Of a stretch of 64,000 nucleotides of DNA, positions 33,996-46,427 are shown piece after piece. Source of the stretch: Suillus spraguei (Eukaryota > Basidiomycota > Agaricomycetes > Boletales > Suillaceae); contig JABCPU010000221.1 in assembly GCA_016800925.1 (NCBI GenBank), positions 1-64,000 of the forward strand, in the 5' to 3' direction. How positions within the stretch are numbered: position 1 is the stretch's first letter; each line of letters opens with the position of its first letter. The notes below the pieces were generated by a model, which saw only the letters and a program-made list of their open reading frames with translations, was not told the DNA's origin and made no database searches. Both the position numbers and the translations under genes were made by a program.

Positions 33996-35334
33996 CTAAC
34001 TAACCATCCAGAAGCTCGAAAAATGTAGATTAGACCTCCAGTGCGGAGTCACGACCGTATTTCTCCGCTGTATGAATCTAATTGGGTGCTTAAATGATGC
34101 GTTCTGGGAACCTTCGAGTGGGGTGTTGCGATGCCAGTCTGAAGTACTCCATAGCGAGCGATAAATCAGCAGGATTGTGTAGAACCCGGTAACGAGACAG
34201 ATAAGCATCCTCCAACTGCATGTAGTTGAAATACCTGTTCAGCTGGAGTGAAGACAGAGCCGCCAGTCTCAATGAGTTATGACGACACTTGTGCCTGATA
34301 GGAAACAGGCATAATGATTGCTTTGTCGTACAAAGAGCTGGCCTCGTTCATTAAGTTTGCCTTGAGGATTGAAGCGGAACATGAGTGAGACGGCCAAGTT
34401 GTTCAGGTAGTCACCACAGCCAACATGTCCTTTGGGGCACGGAGACACAGCTCCACAGCTTCACAACGGAGTTGTAGGCTCGCGTCAAGATCATCAACGC
34501 TACCATGCTGTTCAAAGCATGAGCTGAGAGCCCATGAAAGATTGTCAAGTACTGTTGGACAAAGTAAATGACCCCAGAGGACAGAGCTCAAGGATGACTG
34601 TTTGACGGCGGATGCTTTCATCAGATGTGTCTATTGGAAGGTTGTTGCATCCCCTAATTACATAATGAACACCTGCCACAACTTTACGAAGGTAGGTGCC
34701 CTCTGGACAGAGGGGCAATAGCTCATGATAGAGTTGGCCGGCTTAGCGGATGTTGGCAGCCGTACCATTCTCGTAATTGCGCTAAGTCGGGGCTATGGTG
34801 AGATTATATACAGATAAGGGATGGTCGAGATGGCACTACAGGGTGGACACCACGAACAGGTGGGAAGGATATATCTATGAGATATTAGTATATGTGCATG
34901 AATGAGAAGTAAGTCACTCACCGAATGGCTCATCTCCATGATCGAGCAGCTCATCCCACAATATTTGAAGTTTCCCGATGACCTCTCGAGATTCGACTAC
35001 GTTCATAGGATGCTCTGATCTCCACTGATGACTCAGGTGAGGCATGTGATGATCTGTAAACTAAAGATCAGTTCTCGCAGCACGTCACAAAGTCACAGTA
35101 TCACCCCACACTACCGATTCTTCGGATGAAGGAACTTGAAGATTCTTTCCGCTGATGACTGTAGATAGTGTGAGTATGATAAAAGAGATACGAATGCAAT
35201 ATAGAGAGACTCACATTTAAGTCTGATATATCGACGTCTTGAGCGACCAGGCATGATGCTAGGATGGAGCAAAATGATGAGGGTTGAGGATGGGCTGACT
35301 CAGTGGTGGATGAATGGGTGGGAGAGAAAAACAC
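33996..35334 (-). pseudogene. CHAT-TPR protein copy B, TPR remnant
   Basis: Minus-strand paralogue of copy A without a CHAT domain. The 5' part (LASCLVAQDVDISDLNVSL near 35190-35260) and an exon with VIGKLQILWDELLDHGDEPFG (about 34920-34985) match copy A at 32480-32600 and 32160-32220. TPR fragments follow (NLSWALSSCFEQHGSVDDLD, about 34480-34550; AMEYFRLASQHPTRRFPERI near 34100-34180). Several frame changes and missing parts. With copy A it makes a tandem, same-strand pair of decayed members of a multicopy family. Confidence 0.7.
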
Positions 35335-38082
35335 GTGTATGGGTATGGGGAAGTACGCGGCCTGTGGATGGAGTTCTGCCGAGAAGGGGGTCTAGGTGAT
35401 GCTGTGCGTGTAGGGCTGTTCAGCAACACTGGTATGAACCAAGCGCTGGGAATCGACTAGGATTAGCGGAAGAATCTAGACAGTGTCATTCAGTAAAAAT
35501 GGCACGCCAAGATTCAAGGGTTCACATGTCAGAGTGTCCGTTGGTTGCTGTTCCTGGTCAAGTCGTACCGCTCAGTTAGCATACAAAAGCGCATAGAGTG
35601 TATTTCTGGCAATATTCAAAGCACTGAAGACCGCGTACAAAGAAAAGCTGAATGATTCTAAATGACTCGTCCGACAGTGCCAGATAATCAAGACCATTAT
35701 AATTGTTGAAAAACTAGGGACATTGGCAATCGCCCGCAGGGTTGGAGCTGACTTGAACCTGCAGTACTAATATATGGCCCATCTGTCAATAATTAATAAT
35801 TAGTTTTCGGTGTTTGCCGAGGGGTAAGGCAGTTGCCATCTGTCACTTATTTTCTTGATCTCATCATGATGTGGTGGCTTGGACTCCGCCGTCACTCCGG
35901 GCTCATCTGTCTGACTCAAACGTGGGTTGCTCGACCTATGACCTTTTATATGTTTGCTCATTCATCAGCACAAAAATTATTCAAATCTTCAAGTTTCGGC
36001 ATCGCAGGCACACATCCATGTTCGTCAGACTCGACTCATGAAGACGGTGGGAATCAGCAGTTTGAGTCTTATCGTCTGGCATTCAGGTGTGCACCACTCC
36101 ACTCCAACACCGCAGGGTGTCTCGTACGAAAGGGGTGCCACTAACATTCCTTTCATTGATCAGCAACGGTTTCCCGCTTCTCATCGAGAATGTCGGTATA
36201 GCGGTAACAATCTGTCAGAGAAAGCAATAGAAATATATATCACGAAGAAACTCGAAGAGTTCGCAAGCAATACCTGGACGGGACATGGGCATCAAAAGTT
36301 CGTCGTTCACTCATGTTTATTTGCGCATCTAACGTTCGATGTCTACCGTAGAGTGCTAAACGTCGCCTAGCCAGCATGCAGCAATATGTTGTACCTCTTG
36401 TACCTTGTAAGCTTTTAGGTAACGATTTTTCGACTGCGTTGCGAAAATGCATCATATGCCAGTGCTGCCAACAATATTTGACCTTTGAAGGGTGAGTATT
36501 TATCATTTTTCATGTCAGCTACGATAGTGTAACATTGCGTAGGACCAATGCGCGCTTGTTTACATTAGTGGCGTGAACAATTTAATCGTTATTAGAGCCC
36601 GCCTGAGTATAGACCTCATTTCTGTCATAGATCTAGTTTGGCGCACAGTGATAACCCCCTTGGTCAATCTCAGCTCGTGTATCAAGCGCTCTCAATGGTC
36701 ACAATGTCTCGTGCAATCACGAAGCCGCTCGGATTTCATCCTGTGCGAATCACCCTTGCGAGCATGATTCATCCTGCTGGCCAAAACTCGGAATAGGTGT
36801 GTTTTCGACCTTGAACGAGCGGCTATCCTATCTGAACTTCTGAGTCCTCTACTCGTTGCGTGCCCCACACGATGGCAAGACTTTATCTGCTTATTTCCAG
36901 TGCTCCAAGTTTCTCGTCTCAGTATCGGCGTGCGCGAAAGACGAGTGTAATTCCACTGGTACATCCAAGACGGCTGAGCTTTGATGTAGGACGTCAAGTT
37001 CCTTCACTGACTCATGCGGCTGAAGAGATCTCACGAGTGTGAGTCTATGGTGGAAGGAGGCAATGAGCACCCAGTGGAGGACGTTCCCTCTGCGAGCGTT
37101 CAGGCAACACATAATCGAACCGACCAGCATGCAAAACCTCGTCCAGCGGTTCCACAAGCCCAGTTGACACGATTTTCATCATTGTCTACTAGTGCTAAAA
37201 CAGTCGTTGCACAAGTAGGACGCAAGTGGTCATCCTATATACATGGAACATTACAACTCATGCGCATCGAAGTCGGCTCACCTGGCTAGTGGGTTATTAC
37301 CACCACATTGCTTTTTTCTTTCGTTATCGCTGGGGTCCGACTAGAATAGCTATCATACTCTTTCGACCGAGTACCCCAGTTGGATATCCACCGCTTAGTA
37401 TCTGTGAACTAAGATAAGTCCTGTTGTCCTCAGCAGTCCGCACCATCTGACTTTGTCACCTACAATATACATCATTGACACAAAATACAAATGTTCAAAT
37501 ATCGTTGAATAACCCTATCCAGGACGACAGGGCAAGGATGGTTGGTACAGGGAATGAAACAATTACAGCTGTCACCGGCAGATCGTGCACGCTCCCGGGT
37601 AGCAGGAATTGATTTCGAGCACTTCAGCTCGAGTCTAGGGTATGACGTAGGGGACAAGTAGTCAAAGTATCAAACAGTATCTCCCTCTCCTTTGTTCGGT
37701 GCCGTGCAGAAAATTTGGTACTGGATGGCATCGAACAAGGATCAGTGCGATGTGAAACGACATCTAAATGGACTTTTTCTGTGACTCCTCCGCTTGGTGC
37801 CGAAATGAGGCTGAGATGGCGATACTACTCTAGTTGTACATTTTACGGGAGATACTTGTCGCGATTTGGTGATGAATGTATTTGGGAGGTCGGCAGCTTC
37901 TTCATTCTGTTCCACCCCACTTCCTTCACATTCCTGGTGTGATATAACTATCGGCCTGGTTGTCGACAAGAAGCCTTCAAGCTTCACTAAACAGTTAATA
38001 AACCAAGGTTGGTGATTCTCGATGCCACAGGAGCTGCAGCGTTAAGTCTGATCTATTTGAACAATTCCACCGCTCTGCATTG
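35335..38082. other. Intergenic, no gene recognised
   Basis: 2.7 kb with short, unrelated open frames (longest about 138 codons, + strand near 35954). I see no conserved domain, tRNA or repeat shared with the rest of the window. Confidence 0.6.
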
Positions 38083-40344
38083 CTATCCTAACAGAACAAC
38101 TCTCTGCTCCCCTGTTGAATTCGGCCAAGCATGTTCAAATATAACACCTATGCCAACCCGTTCCATCCGATTGTCATCTTGCATCTTCTGCACGGCCATC
38201 ACATACAACATGCATCCGAGATATTGTTTCCCCAGCGTGTCTTCATCGTACAACCCTTCGACTTGGTCTGTGCGAGACAGAACAATGAATTCACATAAAG
38301 TCGGTGAATGTGTGGAACACGGAAGGATGACGCGCCCCACTAACGTTGATGGTCGAGGAATGTCAGATAGTATGGAATATGTGACGTAGTTGGCCTCGGG
38401 ATGAGTACCGACCACATCTTTCGCTCTTGTAACGTTGAAACGAGCTGAACGAGTCCTGAATACTAGCGTCCCAGGCCGCAGGGGAGCATTTTCTGTGATC
38501 AAAGTTTGTGCGTCGATATCGCCTTTCGGAATGACATATGGACTGGAGTTTGCTTCTTCAACGGATGCTGCCATCCGACCAGTACGCCGGACGTCCTGGG
38601 GAACAAGCCGACCATCATCATCCACAATATGCCATTTTTCCACCAGTGACTGGGTAATCCACGGAGAAACACCCCCATTCTGCGCATCGACGAACAAGCT
38701 TACTTCGCTGTATTGGACAGCACCCCGCCACGCAGCCCATGACCAGGACGGCCACGGTGTCGTATGTCCATCCACGGGCACGCGCCGCATACAGGACGTA
38801 TGGGCCGTTGGTTGCCACACTAACGCGGGTTCTAGGTCAATGAGGGGCATCCCAAACCGAAACGCTCGACCAGGGTGACCATCAGCCACCTTAAACCCCT
38901 TGGTTATAGCATTGATGAGCGCCGTAACAGCATCCACGATATCTGATTCCATAGAAAGCCTGCGTTGCGTATACTGTCCGACGATGCTCATGTAGTGCCC
39001 TACATATAAGGTGCGCTTCCACGACGGTATGGCACGTAGGAATGTGAACCCACCTGGACCGCTGAGCTTGAGGGGGTGCGATGCCCAGGGGAGGTTGATA
39101 CGCTCTGCGATGACATCTTCGCTCCATGTATCTTCTACGCATTCAAAGTGCACGTGATAGGGTGTCAAGAAGATGCGGCGGCGCGAGAGCATGAGTTCTT
39201 GATAAGTCCAACCACGTGTATTCCATACAGAACTTGCTATTGCCTCGCGTGGGAGAACGAGGGGGACGGCGAGGTGAAGGCCTTGTATTTTAGCTATTTG
39301 TTGTTTGGGATCCCTAGTCCCCGGGCGAATGCCTGGGAGAGGATCGTGCGCCGAGGTGCCGCCCGCAGCAAAGATTGTGAATGCGGAGCTGCCATAGATA
39401 AGCTCCATTATGCCGATCTGCACTGTTTTGTCTTTAGGGTCATCTTGCACGATACACAGCGCGTCAATCCACAAGTACCGCTCGCCGAGCTGACGGACAA
39501 GTTGAATGGTATCTAAGATCGTGGCAGGCAGCACCGATACATCAAGGCCACCTTGTGCCTTGCGCTGCTTGATATTTGCCCATGTCGTCCAGTACTCTTC
39601 TCCTGTACCTCCCCAGAGGTAGCTAAGAGCGACGAAACGGCAAGAGGGCGGAGCGCGAACCACAGCCATCCGAGTTACATCCACAACTCTTACGCTCTTC
39701 GGAAGAACATCTCTAGCATCCCTCCACCATACCGTTCCACATAGTTCACCATGCTCGTGTTCACAGATGTGGATCCACCTCTTCAACAGGGAGACATCAA
39801 CATTCTGACCGACTCTTCTGCCATGAAGTTCTTCCGTCCTGCCAACCTTGGAAGCATCTTCTCCCAGGAGTTGAATCTCTAACATTAAGTTTGACTGCGC
39901 GGCAGCCATCGCAGCTGCAACATCCCGAGGTTTATCATATGCCTGGATATACAGCCGATGACATATATCCCTGAGTACAGGAGAGACATAATCTGGAATG
40001 TGCGGATTTCCGCACTCGCTCGCATACAGCGCGCAGGTAACGCCAGTAATGTCGATACCAGGCAGCTTATCCAAGTGCCACGTGCGGCGGATGACAATAG
40101 CTACAAGGTTGCACAGTCCACATTGATTGGATTTGTTGAGGATATCTGTGAGATGACCGAGGGGGATTGCGTGTTCTTTTTGGACGCCGTCATGTAGGAT
40201 AGTGTGGAGATCGAGGGATGAACATGTTGAGCAAAGGGGTGCGTCGTCTTCTGGTGAAATTTCTGGGGTATGATTACTTGGGATAGGATGTAAGCTGGAG
40301 TCTACTGTGCGGGTCTTTCGTCGGCGCCTATGCAAGCAGAACAT
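38083..40344 (-). CDS. HET-domain protein (heterokaryon incompatibility family), single exon
   Basis: 753 residues in one open frame from ATG 40344. HET domain: FVALSYLWGGTG at residues 237-248, VLPATILDTIQLVRQLGERY at 271-290, LWIDALCIVQDD at 291-302 and IYGSSAFTIFAAGG at 316-329, followed by SVWNTRGWTYQELMLSRRRI. Two CxxC pairs upstream (CSTC 38-41, CGLC 75-78) may bind metal. HET domains trigger regulated cell death when unlike fungal strains fuse; many copies in a genome have no proven role. No intron is needed. It is the best preserved gene in the window, flanked by long non-coding stretches on both sides. Confidence 0.95.
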   Translation of the reverse strand: MFCLHRRRRKTRTVDSSLHPIPSNHTPEISPEDDAPLCSTCSSLDLHTILHDGVQKEHAIPLGHLTDILNKSNQCGLCNLVAIVIRRTWHLDKLPGIDITGVTCALYASECGNPHIPDYVSPVLRDICHRLYIQAYDKPRDVAAAMAAAQSNLMLEIQLLGEDASKVGRTEELHGRRVGQNVDVSLLKRWIHICEHEHGELCGTVWWRDARDVLPKSVRVVDVTRMAVVRAPPSCRFVALSYLWGGTGEEYWTTWANIKQRKAQGGLDVSVLPATILDTIQLVRQLGERYLWIDALCIVQDDPKDKTVQIGIMELIYGSSAFTIFAAGGTSAHDPLPGIRPGTRDPKQQIAKIQGLHLAVPLVLPREAIASSVWNTRGWTYQELMLSRRRIFLTPYHVHFECVEDTWSEDVIAERINLPWASHPLKLSGPGGFTFLRAIPSWKRTLYVGHYMSIVGQYTQRRLSMESDIVDAVTALINAITKGFKVADGHPGRAFRFGMPLIDLEPALVWQPTAHTSCMRRVPVDGHTTPWPSWSWAAWRGAVQYSEVSLFVDAQNGGVSPWITQSLVEKWHIVDDDGRLVPQDVRRTGRMAASVEEANSSPYVIPKGDIDAQTLITENAPLRPGTLVFRTRSARFNVTRAKDVVGTHPEANYVTYSILSDIPRPSTLVGRVILPCSTHSPTLCEFIVLSRTDQVEGLYDEDTLGKQYLGCMLYVMAVQKMQDDNRMERVGIGVIFEHAWPNSTGEQRVVLLG

Positions 40345-41093
40345 TGGAAGACCGAGTCCTAGTAAGGGAAGTTAGGGAAATCTGCCTGTGCCTGTAGGTT
40401 GTTGTTATTGGTCGATGATAAAAATGTCTTCGCCAAGGTGAGTTACCCTGGATTTTCGAGGTTACCATGTACTCACCTTGAGTAAATGGAACTTGCATGA
40501 TTTGGAACAAATGAAGTTATGTACGTACATGTTGGACCTGTCAGTACATAGTACTCGTGGTCGCGATCCAGTGCGGGCCTTGCAGGTGCGGTCATGAGTA
40601 AACTGCGCCGCCAAGCCCAAGCAGTGGCTGTGACATGTTCCACACCACAACTTACTTAACAACAACCTAGCTAGTGCTCCTCGCTCTCTTCGAAAGTCCT
40701 TGTAAGTATTGCTTGTGCTTCACTGGAAGTAAAGAAACCTGAGGAGTTTGCGATCTCAGCGCTCAGCACAAACACATTTCATCTGCACTTCTGTGAGTGC
40801 GCAAAGGGTCCAGAGGCCCATCCAACGTAACGCCACTCATGGATTGTGCATGTACAGACCTCAGTCAACTACAGCCTTCATACAGGTGGTAATCAACATT
40901 AGAGGAGCCCATCTACCTCGGTCCCATCTGCCTCCTATAAGATCGAGCTATATCGTGTCGATCAGGCCCTGCTACAGCTTCAAAGGTCTTATTCTTGTAT
41001 ACAACCTCATGTTATAAACTTGCATGTACGTCGATTCCCGTTGGATCTGAACACTGAAACAAAACGATTCTCAGAACACTATCATATGACGAA
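40345..41093. other. Divergent intergenic region between HET and OXR1-like genes
   Basis: 749 bp between two genes transcribed away from each other, so it should contain both promoters. No recognisable coding. I could not name a specific TATA or regulator site. Confidence 0.6.
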
Positions 41094-43018
41094 ATGACAA
41101 TGACCTCCCAACCCCTTATCCCCCTGCCCTCTCATGACTATACACGGCGGCCCTCCCAGAGGCCTATTGCACAACCCCAACCAATTTCTGCACGTATAAA
41201 CCAACTCGATGCAGCTGAGATAGACCGTTTTGCTACATTGTTCGCCCCCGCAACGCCCCCAGCAACTCCGACACTTATTTTTCGTGATCAGCCCCAACAA
41301 CAACTCGCCCACAGCAAAACAGAAATCGTGCGCCCAGTGTAGATTCCGAATTCGGTGCCTTCGTATCGGTGCCCGCTTCTCAGGACCCGCTTTCATTTGA
41401 CTTTCCGGTACTCGAACCCGTTGCCCTGAAGTCTCAGAGACCTGCTATCACTGGGAACCCAAGCTTGCATTACTTTGATCAGTTCACCTCTAGCGCGAAA
41501 ACAGCTTCTGAACAGAATAGACGGGTCGTCCTTGATGAGTTGCTGGAGCATGAAGATGATCCCTTGTATTTTCTTCGGTCACACAATCGACCTCCATCAT
41601 CCCCCCTATTGGAAAGTCAACCAACATCGGCTCAATCCAGTATCCTTACGGAATCACCGCCTCCGATACCACAAACGGAAAACTTAATTGACGCAGATAT
41701 CAAGCCTCCTTCTCCTCCCCCACACAAGTTGCCTGTGCTCACTACGAGTGCAAGGTCTCACTCTCCCATAAATATACGTGCACCTCTTCCTCCCCGTCTC
41801 AGCGTAGCGGCCTCTCCTCCATCAGTACACACTCCTTCTGCATCAACCCCGTTGCCATTCCCTTCTTCTACACCCACGCCTCCAACACATGCCACGTTGT
41901 CCCGCCTTTCCTCCAGTTGGGTCTCGGCGTTCCTTCCGTCTGCCCGATCTAGACAATCCACAGGATCTTCCACGTCAACCTTAGTAAATTCAATGCCTAG
42001 TGGCGTGCCCCAGTCAACACACATGCATGTAACACATCAGGCGCCTGGCATCACGAGTGGTACCCCTTTTGGCACTCACCTTTATATTCCACCATCCGGT
42101 GCCCCTGGTTTCGTGGGCGACCGGTCGTGGGACAAGGGCTTCTCAGATGCACTTCATGACGAGGAAATGAGTGAAGTAAAGGGCATTTTTGGAAAAGGAA
42201 AGAAGATGCACAGTCTCCATCTTGTTGGAAGGAGAGAGGGCACAGCGGTGGTGCTGAGCGAGACCATCGCAAATCTCGTCTGTAATCCTTTCTTCAGTAT
42301 ATGCAACCAGTGCTCACTTATTCACTCTTCTAGATCCGTCCCCATCTTCCGGCTCTCACTCGTCTTCCACGAACATGGACTCTGCTGTACTCACTCGACC
42401 AGCATGGTATTTCGTTGAATACGCTGTATTCCAGATGTGAACCCAAGTTACCGTCAACGCCCGGTGCAACAAAAGGAGCTCTAGTTGTAGTTAAAGATGC
42501 AAGAGATACGATTTTCGGCGTCTGGATGGGGGATGGGTTGTGGTTGGAAAGAGGAGGGTACTATGGGAGTGGCGAGTCGTAAGTTCGCTCGCTTCGTCCT
42601 CTGGGTTGTCGGAGCTTATTTTCTCTGGTTAGCTTCCTCTGGAGATACCAACGTCCTTCAAGCAAGGAGGATGGGTTAGAAGAGGGGACACTTGATGTGT
42701 ACAAATGGACAGGGAAGAATGATTACGTTGCGCTCTGCGAGCCTGGGTTTATATCTTTTGGTGGCGGGTGAGTATTCATTCTCTGGGATCCTGTCCATTT
42801 TTACATGCTTCTTAATCAACCACTAACTGGCTTTGATGCGCAGAGACGGACACTACGGTCTTTACCTTGATGCCTCCCTCCTTGACGGATCTTCCGCACC
42901 ATGTCCTACGTTTGACAACCATGTTCTGTGTTCTCGTGTAGATGCTGGAAGTGTGGGCGTCAAGAAGGATGTGAGCTTTGAGTGTGTAGGACTGGAGGTT
43001 TGGGGCGTTGGACCTTGA
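41094..43018 (+). CDS. OXR1: OXR1-like protein with C-terminal TLDc domain
   Basis: Related to oxidation resistance protein 1, whose TLDc domain protects against oxidative stress and in yeast binds the vacuolar ATPase. The N-terminus (MTMTSQPLIPLPSHDYTRR) and a Ser/Pro/Thr-rich linker are followed by the TLDc domain from about 42206. Introns: 42278-42333, 42579-42632, 42768-42843. TLDc motifs: LPRTWTLLYSLDQHGISLN, ALVVVKDARDTIFGVWM, GGYYGSGESFLW (across intron 2), VYKWTGKNDYVALCEPGFI, FGGG then DGHYGLYLDASL (across intron 3), TFDNHVLC, and VGLEVWGVGP at the stop. A frameshift near 41280-41340 separates the first 80 residues from the rest. No short intron solves it. Confidence 0.85.
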
Positions 43019-44502
43019 TTGGTGTCGTTTCGTTGGTATGTGGCTGGGATATGTTGTGTACTTGTTGCTTTCGAAGGCAAATGTCATCATTTTCTAATAA
43101 CTGATCTCTTTCTGTCACTGATAGAAGACAAAGAATACACGCTAGGTACAGCATAATGAAATCCTCCCCGACCTCACATCCTCAATCTAATGCGACTTCG
43201 AACCTTCCCATTCGCTATGGTACTTCACAAAACCTAATATTACATTGACCTGCTCCATAGTTGTCTCGTTTATTGTCCTATTGAGCCACTAAATATTTTT
43301 TGACGAACAGTTTTATCAAACGACACCTAGAAATTGCATATCGCTCTGGCAGGCTTACATATATACTGCTGAAGTATATCAGTTGCAGGGAAAACACTTG
43401 ATGTGGGTGAGAGCTCACCCGACCAATAACTTCCTGTCATGTTTGTTGAATTTTCATCGCTAGTTGGTCAATACGCGACCAGAATGAGGCGGGCCGCCAA
43501 CCCCTTTGACTAATAGTATATCACTGGGAGTACTAGTGTCCTACGGTCAGATGACTCAGTTTCTGACATATCAATATGCAGAAGCCATCTGACAAGGATT
43601 TCTGCAGCAAGGGAGGCTAGCAGCTCTCTAAGGTGTAAGTCGGGAGTCTGTATTCTGCTATATCAGCAGTACTGCAGCAGGTTGTCTGTGTCCTACGGTC
43701 AGATGACCCGGTTTCTGCCGTAGCGGCAGAGACGTAAGCCATCTGACAAGGATTTCTGCAGGGCAGCTCTCTAGGCGTATAATAGGAGTTGGGTGTCGGC
43801 GAGTTTCTTGTGTTCTGATAATTTATATACCTCCGGGGCGCTTGAGGGCTGCTGAGTTTCAATAATTCACGGCTAACTCCGCTACAAAATGCGAGCCGCG
43901 GACACGCGGAAGTTAGTTCTTATGGCCGAAGGATTATCCTTGTCAAGAATAAAGATTCGTAGGATCGGCAACATCAATAATATTGGACTCACGGGCGTTC
44001 AACATTAGGCGAACTCGATAGTTCTAACCGAGTCAAAAGTAACTGCAGGCTTTTCGAGCAAACTTGAATACCACAAATACGCCGTGGCACTGCGATCATC
44101 GTATGTTTGCAATGGTTAACCCGATCATCAATAATTCAATTGCGGGGTTCGGCACGAACTCTCTTCAGAAGTTCCAGCAACCCTGCGCGACGTAGGCGGA
44201 CAGCTAGCCCTGACTCTATTGAAATATCTTCATCAAACAGAATGGTTCGTTGAGTAAATGTTATGACTCTACGAGACCAAATCTAACTGGACCACGCGAG
44301 CAGGACATGGTTATTATTTTCGACGCTTTCCGAACACAGTCTGAATATATTCCACGTGCACCCTCGATGGGCGTCAGCTGTGTTTTTTGGTACCGATACC
44401 GCTACTCTGGTTCCAAAGAACAACAGATCAACCGATATGAAACTGGTTTGCATATACTGTTGAGGCCATCTTTTAGACCCCACCGTCATTACTGTCCCAA
44501 TA
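43019..44502. other. Intergenic, contains a 152-bp direct repeat
   Basis: No gene recognised. See the repeat at 43538-43790. The region just before 44503 should carry the promoter of the permease gene. Confidence 0.6.
43538..43790. repeat. Direct repeat, period about 152 bp
   Basis: GTCCTACGGTCAGATGAC starts at 43538 and again at 43690. Each is followed by a TTTCTG stretch, then GCCATCTGACAAGGATTTCTGCAG and a CAGCTCTCTA motif. Within each unit CAGATG and CATCTG form a hairpin. Two diverged copies of an unknown unit. Confidence 0.8.
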
Positions 44503-46427
44503 ATGGCACCTGACCCTTCTGACAATGTGTCGATCTCGCCGTCCAAGGAGCATATTGAGTGCGAAGAGCTCGATCTTAACGTAGAATTCGGTGGTGTAGA
44601 AGCACGAAAAAAGCTGGAGCGCAGATTATTACGAAAACTCGACTTGCACATGTTAATGCTAGTTCTCATTTATATCCTTAATTTTGTGAGTAACCTCTCG
44701 TCCAGGCGTCTCATCTATATCTTATTCTTGTACTAGATCGATCGAAACAACGTTGGGTACGCCCTTGTCATGATTTATTGACGCATAGTTCACAGCAGAT
44801 TAAGTGCGGCACGATCACGAGGGCTCGTCACCGACCTTCATCTCAAGGGTCAACAATTTGCGACAGTGTTGTCTATTCTCTATGTCGGATATATTATCAT
44901 GCAGGTCCCCTCCAACATGTTTCTCAATTACATTGGAAAGCCATCAATTTATCTCCCTGTCTGTATGATATCTGGGGAGTCATATCAGCGCTGACTGGGA
45001 TCACTACAAAGTATGACCGGTCATTGAGATCTGACCGATGACTGACATAGTTCTCATGACAGTTTCGTCGGAGCGCTCCTAATGCGATTCTTCCTCGGGT
45101 TCGTTGAAGCAGCATTTTTCCCCGGCGCTGTGTTCTTAATTTCCAAGTGGTTCGTGGACTAACGAGTATATTATCAGCGAATGCACTCAAAATGGAATTT
45201 GCAGGTACAAGAAAGACGAGATTGGTGCCAGAGTGGCCATCTTCTATTGGTAGGGGTGCCACTAGTGGTGACATATCTACTCATTAGCAGCATCATTGCA
45301 GCGGCAGCCTGATCAGCAACGCCTTCGGGCTCTCATTGCATCAGGTATTCTTGCTAACATGGACGGCGTCCGCGCACAAGCCGCATGGAGGTAATTCAGT
45401 CAAGCTGATTCGTTCAGGCACTCTGTTGAATTTCATTTATAAGGTGGCTTTTCTATATCGAAGGAAGTCTGACTATCACCGTTGCGATAATTGCTATCTT
45501 TGTTTTGCCGGACTTTCCGGCGACGACAAAGTGGATTACTGATGACGAGCGTCGGCTTGCGTTGAAACGTATGAAAGAGGACGCTGGTGTGGGTGACGAG
45601 GTAGAAACTGAGAGCGGCGGCTTTGGTTACGGCTTTCGCCTCGCTATCACCGACTGGAAGGTGTGGTGGTTGGCAACACTATCGTTTGCTCAAGTCGTAG
45701 CGTTGTCCTTCGTTGTTTACTTTCCTTCTCTTACTGCGACGCTCGGGTACAACCCAACCGTATCACTACTCCTCGTTGCCCCTCCTTGGATATATGCTGT
45801 AATTTTCACATTCTTGTGGGCCAGGTGAGCTGGGATATCAATGATCCGGGAACTGATTTGAACAACTCCTCAGGCACTCTGATAAAACACAAGAAAGGTT
45901 CTTCCACCTGAGCATTTCGAACCTCATTGGTGTAATTGGGTCCCTTATTTCAATATGCACCATGAACACTGCGGCCCGATATTTATCTCTGTAGGCATAT
46001 GATCTTAATTTCAGATGTCTTGCTAATAGTGGCCGTCCTCAATAGGTTTTTCATGGCGCAGTCCTGTTCGGCACATGTCTTGATGACTACGTGGATCAGT
46101 AGTACATTTCCCCGACCGCCGTCAAAGCGCGCAGTGTGTTTTTCGCTCATCAATGCAGTTCAGCAGCTTGGCAATGTTGCAGGGTCGTGAGTAGTTTCGC
46201 CAATATGATGGTAGAAATTCGTTAACACAATTGGTGGCAGCTACGTCTGGCCACTTAATTGGGGCCCTGGCTATCGATACTCTTATGCCATTGTGATTGC
46301 CGGTTATGTTACTGCGACTACGATGACTTGGATTCTTAGACAGCATCTGAAGACGTTGAACAAGAAGTTGGAGAAAGGAGAGGAGGAGCAAGGGATAAAA
46401 GTGAAGGGATTCCGCTACGTTCTATGA
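44503..46427 (+). CDS. MFS permease of the Dal5/allantoate (anion:cation symporter) type
   Basis: Twelve-helix plasma-membrane transporter for organic anions such as allantoate, vitamins or related acids; the substrate cannot be told. ATG 44503 (MAPDPSDNVSISPSKEHIE). Ten exons: 44503-44685, 44737-44756 (20 nt), 44799-45010, 45063-45149, 45205-45249, 45302-45390, 45444-45824, 45874-45990, 46046-46186, 46241-46427. Family motifs: IDRNNVG, LYVGYIIMQVPSNMFLNYIG, LLMRFFLGFVEAAFFPG, SKWYKKDE (across an intron), WRWLFYIEGSLTI, FPRPPSKRAV, QLGNVAGSYVWP and WGPGYRYSYA. Two single-base frameshifts, near 44970 (before IWGVISALTG) and near 45331 (before LIASGILANMDG). Exon borders are otherwise clean. 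Confidence 0.88.

Noticed and set aside
35740..35775. Possible tRNA on the minus strand (GCAGGTTCAAGTCAGC)
   Set aside because: Only a B-box-like stretch is present. The T-arm does not pair and no cloverleaf can be drawn.
35954..36370. 138-codon + strand frame
   Set aside because: Composition looks random, with no recognisable domain or start context.
38435..39516. + strand open frames of about 146 codons
   Set aside because: Antisense of the intact HET-domain gene, with no domain of their own.
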